Position numbers and translations under genes: made by a program. Below, piece by piece: positions 16,001 to 19,406 of a DNA stretch of 19,406 nucleotides. The stretch is from JADJQU01 sp035490315 (GTDB taxonomy: Bacteria; Planctomycetota; UBA1135; GCA-002686595). The stretch spans positions 1 to 19,406 of the forward strand of contig DATHET010000161.1 in NCBI GenBank assembly GCA_035490315.1, given 5' to 3'. Under the pieces are notes generated by a model. The model was not told where the DNA came from and made no database searches. It was given only the letters and a program-made list of their open reading frames with translations. Each line of letters starts with the position of its first letter. Position 1 is the first letter of the stretch.

Positions 16001-16084
16001 GAGCAGGGCCTCGAGCTGTGGCCCCGCCACGTCCATCGCGCGCTCGAGGATCGAGCGCACACGAGCCCAGCGCGCGGAGTCCAT
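13019..16084 (-). CDS. Membrane Ser/Thr protein kinase with TPR sensor domain
   Basis: The protein has 1021 residues. ATG 16084 is chosen over the longer open frame (to 16243) because GAGG lies 5 bases upstream and the typical N-terminus MDSARWARVRSILERAM begins there. The kinase domain (about 78-355) has the glycine loop GTGGMGVVY (86-94), VALK with Lys110, HRDLKPSN (201-208, catalytic Asp203), DFG (221-223) and SPE (252-254), so it should be active. One transmembrane helix spans about 379-398. The exported part (about 455-1010) is built of roughly ten 42-residue TPRs of kinesin-light-chain type, such as LNNLGHIAMTGGDFEKAE, which probably sense a protein ligand. It is divergent from the sigma factor gene with 124 bases between. 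Kinase plus ECF sigma pairs occur in Planctomycetota, and in Vibrio PknT phosphorylates EcfP to activate it. Control of the neighbouring sigma is an inference. Confidence 0.92.
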   Translation of the reverse strand: MDSARWARVRSILERAMDVAGPQLEALLARECGDDPELRGEVESLLAVESRAVALEPPPRTDLAQAMADPNLGRRIGPYTIERVLGTGGMGVVYLAHRSGADFEQRVALKLIKRGMDTDDILRQFRRERAVLAGLEHPNIARLYDGGATEDGLPWFAMEYIEGRPIHAWCDEQGLGVRARIELFISVCSAVSHAHQRLIVHRDLKPSNILVARDGTVRLLDFGIAKVLVSDTAEETVHTLADQRRLTPDYASPEQLRGEVVSTATDVYSLGVVLYEVLSGENPFHGTPITDRGTPVRPSTRAAAAVAQTGAAKARRPSELRGDLDTITLTALAPEVTQRYASVEALERDLRRHQQGMPIQARPATAGYRARKFIGRNRLAVAATAAIFISLLGGLAFARSGYLEALRQRGVAETRRVTAEKESRRANSVLKLTRDMLGSASPHDVRSKDYTLRELLDEFDARLDGEHVDEPEVEASVREIMSRSYRELGILDKAQRHLDRAFALLPGARESNEEISLTLECDAIDLLHDQGEYVKAEAECTRILERLEQFDPSNDVALDTRVALLTSRGDFRAHTDRLDEAEVDLRAALAMLTKREPVNFDQHRRCLDVLAGTLERKGSTVDALALASEALELARSHTGNHSEVTSTALNNLGHIAMTGGDFEKAELVLREALAIERELHDGPHSDLAPILANLGTTLRQRGDYAAAEPLAREAVEVARKTLGPKHPSLASDLSSLGTVLQQKGDYEGAEVAMTEALELRLALYGEENLQVARSRNNLGLLLRMRGKLTEAEEMLRSALAVRRKLLGDRDVAVAATLSNLSGLLAALGDIAGAETAAREAVSIHREVLGPVHADLASSLATLSGIRLRQKDFVEARALIEEALAMRRQLNGPEHPDIARLLSNLGDVLVGAGELALAEQPMLEAEAMQRKLLNPTHPHLARTLYSLGDLAERGGHAPEAAAYMREVLAIRRKALGDANGDTRDAASRLAEMLVACGDADGARDVRRELGIAEPAQEAAAQH

Positions 16085-16101
16085 GGCGACCTCGATCCTA
16101 A

Positions 16102-16143
16102 CCCGAATGGGCTCCGGCCCGGCCCGGAGGGACCTCATTCGGG
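16102..16143. promoter_or_regulatory. Nested inverted repeat between kinase and sigma genes
   Basis: The outer arms CCCGAATG (16102-16109) and CATTCGGG (16136-16143) enclose inner arms CTCCGG (16112-16117) and CCGGAG (16124-16129). The dyad lies 17 bases before the kinase start on the minus strand, so it is probably in that gene's leader or promoter. It could be an operator for a dimeric regulator or an RNA hairpin. Only sequence symmetry supports it. Confidence 0.5.
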
Positions 16144-16160
16144 AACGATTGGGAATGAGG
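16133..16160. promoter_or_regulatory. Second inverted repeat overlapping the first
   Basis: CCTCATTC (16133-16140) and GAATGAGG (16153-16160) are perfect 8-base arms around a 12-base spacer. The left arm shares CATTC with the right arm of the nested repeat at 16102-16143, so the two hairpins cannot form together. It lies 48 bases before the sigma factor start. Also inside are the near-repeats ATTCGGGAA and ATTGGGAA. It is a candidate operator or alternative-structure switch. Confidence 0.5.
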
Positions 16161-16208
16161 AGAAAAGGTGCTCCGCGATGCGCGCCGATCAGGAAGATGG
16201 ATTGAGCC

Positions 16209-16778
16209 ATGGAAGCCCCTCCCCCTCCTTCCGGCCAGGCCACGCTGCTCCTGCAGCAGATGGCCGGCGGCGACAGACAGGCAGCGGAGCATCTGCTGTC
16301 GATGCTGTACGGCGAATTGCACGGAATGGCGGAGCGCGCGATGGCCGGGCAGGAGGCTCAGACCCTGCAGCCGACGGCTCTGCTACACGAAGCCTGCATG
16401 CGCCTGCTCGGCAGCGAAGGTCAGAACTGGTCGAGCCGCGCGCATTTCCTCGGCGTGGCCTCGAAGGCCATGCGCAGCATCCTCGTCGACTACGCTCGCA
16501 AGCGCGGGGCGCAGAAGCGCGGCGGCGCGCAAGTGCGCATCCCGATGGAGTCGCTGCTCGAGGTCTACGAACGCGAGACGCCCGATCTGGTCGAGCTCGA
16601 CGACGCGCTGACGCGCCTGTTCGCGCTCGACGAGCAGCTCGGCCGCATCGTCGAGCTGCGCTTCTACGGCGGACTCTCGGTCGAGGAGACCGCGCGCGTC
16701 CTCGAAGTCTCTGAGCCGACGATCGTGCGCGGCTGGCGCGTGGCGCGCTCGTGGCTGCAGCGCGAGCTCGGCGCGTAG
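16209..16778 (+). CDS. ECF-type RNA polymerase sigma factor (PF07638-like)
   Basis: The protein has 189 residues from ATG 16209. Region 2 (about 8-95) contains LLQQMAGGDRQAAEHLLSMLYGELHGMA, then TLQPTALLHEACMRLLG and RAHFLGVASKAMRSILVDYARKR, the hallmark blocks of the Planctomycetota/Acidobacteria ECF-like group. Region 4 (about 130-186) reads LDDALTRLFALDEQLGRIVELRFYGGLSVEETARVL, then SEPTIVRGWRVARSWLQREL, a helix-turn-helix for the -35 element. It is a normal length for the family. No anti-sigma factor gene is adjacent. The divergent Ser/Thr kinase is the likely controller, as in the EcfP/PknT system. The Shine-Dalgarno sequence is weak. An upstream ATG at 16197 is in frame but followed at once by a stop. 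Confidence 0.93.
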   Translation: MEAPPPPSGQATLLLQQMAGGDRQAAEHLLSMLYGELHGMAERAMAGQEAQTLQPTALLHEACMRLLGSEGQNWSSRAHFLGVASKAMRSILVDYARKRGAQKRGGAQVRIPMESLLEVYERETPDLVELDDALTRLFALDEQLGRIVELRFYGGLSVEETARVLEVSEPTIVRGWRVARSWLQRELGA

Positions 16779-16812
16779 ACGGCGATCGGAGGCTCCGCGG
16801 AACTTCACGGCC

Positions 16813-18270
16813 CTAGCGCCGATCGATCATGACAGCCATCGAGCCCCTGCCGCCCGCGAGCGAGCCCAGGGCATTGCCGATCACCGCGCCGGCCGGCGCA
16901 TCGAAGCCTTGCATGGCGTAGCCAGGGTTGGGCGAGGCGACCAGCGGATCGCCGGGCCGGATCGCGCCGTAGCTGGCGTCGACCTTGATCGCCTTGAACG
17001 AGCCGAGCGTCACCACCGTGCCGTAGTCTCCCGGCGCGACGCTGCCCTCGCGCTTGTGAATCTCCATCACGCCTTCCGCCAGCGCCGGCGCGGGCTTCCC
17101 GTCCGCCAGCGGCGGCGGAACGACGCTGCACGGTTTCACGCTCAGCGCGGTCGCGATCGGACCCAAGGTCGCCTGGGGCGCGGCGGAACTCGCCTTGCGC
17201 ACGTCGATCACCGGGATCTCGCCGAGCACCGGCTCGCTCGCGCCGACGATCTCGACCAGGTCACCGCACTCGAGCGGCTCCCTGCCGACATTGCGCACGA
17301 TGTCGGCGACGTAGCCCGTTTTCGCTCCCGCGACGTACAAGTCCTCGCCGAGGAACGTGTCGCGGGTCACGAACAAGGCCAGCATGTTCGGGGGAGCGTC
17401 CGCGTAGACACCGATGCCTCCCCCGTTGGCTCCGACCACGCGACCCGCGACTCCATATCCATTGCCGGGACCCTCGCCGTAGACACCGCTGGTCACCGCG
17501 GCGGTGGTCGAGCCCTGGACTCCGTTGCCGCCATTGGACGCGCCGACCACGCCCATGCCCGTCCCTCCATTGAAGCCGAAGATGCCGGCATAGCCCGTGC
17601 CGTAGGACTCGGAGATCAGACCGATGTAGTTCTGGCTGGTCGCGTACATGCCGATGCCGTTGATGCTGTCGCCCGCGACGCCGATCTGATCCGCGCTCGT
17701 GCCGACGACGCCGACCCCATGGTCGGCGGTGCCATGGACACCGCGCGAGCCCCAGCCATTGTTGGCCGTCGCGCTGATGGCGGTCGAGTCCGTGACCGGC
17801 GAGACGAGCGTCAGCGGCACCGCTTGCAGGAACGCGCTGCTGTCGAGACCGTCGAGCTGGTCGCAATTGAGGCTGTTGATCTTGATCGAGTTCGCGACCG
17901 AGAAGGCCGCGCCCGCCGCGGTGAACAGGACGCTCGAGGAAAAGCTGTTGGGGCCGGTGAAGGTCTGGGCCGTGCCGAGCCGCGGCACGTTCGCGGACAA
18001 TCGCGCATCGGCGAGGATGCCAGCCGTGACCGCGCCGGCGTTCAAGTTGCTCAGCGCGGCTCCGTTGCCCGCGAGCGAGCCCGCGATCAGCGCGCCCGTC
18101 ACATTCACGTTCCCGTTCTGCGCCGTGCCTGGCGTTGTCGGTTGCAGCTGGACTACCTGCACGGCGAAGGAGCTCGGAGGAAGCGGCGTCGCGGCTTGCT
18201 GCAGCGAGGACTGGGCCGCGGCGAGGCTCGAAAAGGACAGGCTGAGGACGAGCGCGGGGGTTGCATGCAT
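16813..18270 (-). CDS. Secreted fibre-like protein with G-V-x-G repeats
   Basis: The protein has 485 residues. ATG 18270 is chosen because AGGAG lies 8 bases upstream and the signal peptide (MHATPALVLSLSFSSLAAAQ) starts there, although the frame is open to 18315. Residues 50-150 contain tail-fibre-like units: NVNVTGALIAGSLAGNGAAL, then LNAGAVTAGILADARL, AQTFTGPNSFSS and CDQLDGLDSSAFLQ. Residues about 175-292 are a run of short GVxG beta repeats (GVHG, GVVG, GVAG, GIGMYA, GVYG, GVYA), likely a beta-helix or trimeric stalk. The C-terminal part (about 318-485) has GYVADIVRNVGREPLECGDLVEIVG and VLGEIPVIDVR, a domain found at the ends of similar repeat proteins. It is predicted extracellular or cell-surface. 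It converges with the sigma gene (34 bases apart) and diverges from the propeller gene at 18442. Confidence 0.75.
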   Translation of the reverse strand: MHATPALVLSLSFSSLAAAQSSLQQAATPLPPSSFAVQVVQLQPTTPGTAQNGNVNVTGALIAGSLAGNGAALSNLNAGAVTAGILADARLSANVPRLGTAQTFTGPNSFSSSVLFTAAGAAFSVANSIKINSLNCDQLDGLDSSAFLQAVPLTLVSPVTDSTAISATANNGWGSRGVHGTADHGVGVVGTSADQIGVAGDSINGIGMYATSQNYIGLISESYGTGYAGIFGFNGGTGMGVVGASNGGNGVQGSTTAAVTSGVYGEGPGNGYGVAGRVVGANGGGIGVYADAPPNMLALFVTRDTFLGEDLYVAGAKTGYVADIVRNVGREPLECGDLVEIVGASEPVLGEIPVIDVRKASSAAPQATLGPIATALSVKPCSVVPPPLADGKPAPALAEGVMEIHKREGSVAPGDYGTVVTLGSFKAIKVDASYGAIRPGDPLVASPNPGYAMQGFDAPAGAVIGNALGSLAGGRGSMAVMIDRR

Positions 18271-18441
18271 GGTGGGACTCCTGGAAGGCCGACGATCCGG
18301 CACTGCCAGCCACACGCAGGCCGATGGGCCCGGAGATCAACGATTCGACGTGCGTTTCGGATTTCGCTGATCGCTCGGCGGGTCGGATCGCGTGGAAAGG
18401 ATGAAGGTCCCCCCACCCCAGATCCCAAGCCTTTTACGACC

Positions 18442-19406
18442 ATGAACTCTCTCTTCGAACGCCTGCGCTACCGTCTGTTCCATGCCCTCTGCGTCCCCGC
18501 GATCGCTCTCTCGGGCCTCGCCCTGCCGGCCCTGGCCGGCGACGTCCTCTACGCCACCGGCGGTTGCGGGCTCTACACCGTCGACACCGCGACGGGAGCC
18601 GCGACGCAAGTCTGGTGCTTCCCGGGCGTGTCGATGTACGCCGGCGGACTGGCTTACGACGCGTCTACGGACAAGCTCTTCGCCATCGGAGTCCTTGACA
18701 GCTCCTCGGGAACCACGCGGCTGTTCAGCATCGACCGCTTCACCGGCGTGCTGACGTCGTATCCGGGCATGGGCTCGAACGTCAATCTCACCTCGGGAGG
18801 ACTGGCGATCCATCCCTTGACGGGCGTCATGTACGCCACCGGAGGAAACGGCTTCCAGAGCACGGCTTTGTTCACGATCGACAAGAACACCGGAGCGGAA
18901 ACGTTGATCGGTCAGAACGGCGGCCAGTGCTGCGTCGCGCCTTTCGGCTTCAACATGAACGGATTGGGCTTCCGGGACAACGGCACGCTGTACGCGAACG
19001 GATTCACGCTCAGCGGCATGTCTGTCCCCGACTACTCCCACCTCTTCACCATCGACCTGGCCAGCGGCCTGGCTTCGGACATCGGAACGCACGGAGTCAG
19101 CGTCGGACGTCTGCTCGCCTACAGCGGCCTGGCCTTCGCCTCGAACGGCACCCTGTATTCGATGGGGTCCATCAGTTCCTCGCAGAACGGGCTCTACACC
19201 GTGGATCCCGCGACCGGCCTGGCCACGCTCGTCGGCGATCTCGTGCTACCTCTGGGTTGCGACGGCGGGCTCACCTTCGCGCCCGATGGCATGCCGACGG
19301 CCTATTGCACGGCGAAGGTCAACAGCCAGGGCTGCGTTCCCGGGATGAGCTTCACTGGCGCACCGAGCGCGACGAATCCCGCGCCGTTCACGATCACCGC
19401 GACCAA
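18442..19406 (+). CDS. Secreted beta-propeller protein, 5' part (3' end outside window)
   Basis: ATG 18442 opens a frame that runs off the window end, giving 321 complete codons. A signal peptide ends at LALPALA (cleavage near residue 32). The mature part holds five or six propeller repeats of the type 'GLAY...LFSID..TG..T': LYATGGCGLYTVDTATGAAT, LFSIDRFTGVLTSY, LFTIDKNTGAETLIG, LFTIDLASGLASDIG and LYTVDPATGLATLVG. At Tyr288 (AYCTAKVNSQGCVPGMSFTG) begins the same type of C-terminal domain as in the protease fragment at the window start, here cut by the window edge. It is predicted extracellular or surface-bound. There is no enzyme motif. The ribosome-binding site is not obvious. The 171 bases before it also serve the divergent fibre-like gene. 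Confidence 0.8.
   Translation, partial: MNSLFERLRYRLFHALCVPAIALSGLALPALAGDVLYATGGCGLYTVDTATGAATQVWCFPGVSMYAGGLAYDASTDKLFAIGVLDSSSGTTRLFSIDRFTGVLTSYPGMGSNVNLTSGGLAIHPLTGVMYATGGNGFQSTALFTIDKNTGAETLIGQNGGQCCVAPFGFNMNGLGFRDNGTLYANGFTLSGMSVPDYSHLFTIDLASGLASDIGTHGVSVGRLLAYSGLAFASNGTLYSMGSISSSQNGLYTVDPATGLATLVGDLVLPLGCDGGLTFAPDGMPTAYCTAKVNSQGCVPGMSFTGAPSATNPAPFTITAT

Noticed and set aside
14684..16714. 676-codon open frame on the plus strand
   Set aside because: It is antisense to the kinase and its product is low-complexity Arg/Ala/Gly. The kinase frame carries all catalytic motifs.
16783..16825. CGATCGG/CCGATCG inverted repeat between sigma and fibre genes as a shared terminator
   Set aside because: The arms are 29 bases apart, the right arm lies within the coding end of the fibre gene, and no T-run is present.
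1..19406. CRISPR array, tRNA or rRNA genes
   Set aside because: I saw no evenly spaced direct repeats with unique spacers, no cloverleaf with the TTC-A loop, and no rRNA-like conserved stretch.

Overview
The window is about 19.4 kb of GC-rich bacterial DNA that looks like chromosome from a Planctomycetota bacterium, probably one of the marine lineages with many secreted surface proteins (Poly30/Pla163-like). This is inferred from three things: secreted proteins with the C-terminal beta domain that begins 'YC..' after a short linker; a TPR-bearing Ser/Thr kinase placed next to an ECF-type sigma factor of the PF07638 kind; and many signal-peptide proteins of unknown function. No rRNA, tRNA, CRISPR array, plasmid or prophage gene was seen.

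Layout. 1-2509: the 3' end of a secreted trypsin-like protease, a DUF4185 lipoprotein, and a convergent lipoprotein that resembles a secretin C-terminal module. 2719-4398: a double-domain SagB/ThcOx-type nitroreductase without the usual RiPP partners. 4478-4787: a short relic of a type I restriction-modification operon, made of the 3' end of a winged-helix accessory gene, a 35-codon coupled ORF full of TCGCGACA/TGTCGCGA sites, and the first 22 codons of hsdR. 5139-8391: a two-gene minus-strand unit of exported peptidase-like proteins, one with an intact HExxH site and one with the site lost. 8756-9384: a VOC-family protein coupled by an ATGA overlap to a small membrane protein. 9553-12228: an 891-aa exported protein that seems to join a dead alpha/beta-hydrolase to a dead peptidase-like domain. 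12278-12452: a 175-bp fold-back element (MITE/REP-like) whose right end lies 20 bp before the start codon of a conserved hypothetical gene.

13019-16778: a divergent pair, a membrane Ser/Thr kinase with kinesin-light-chain-type TPRs and an ECF-like sigma factor. The 124 bp between them hold two overlapping inverted repeats that cannot both form hairpins. 16813-19406: a divergent pair of secreted structural proteins, a G-V-x-G repeat fibre protein and a partial beta-propeller protein.

The genes suggest a cell-surface and envelope region with one signalling module (kinase plus sigma) that may control exported proteins nearby. I see no complete new defence or biosynthetic system. The strongest unusual signals are the restriction-modification relic with its repeated operator-like sites, the run of catalytically dead hydrolase/peptidase relatives, the fold-back element, and the dyads between kinase and sigma genes.
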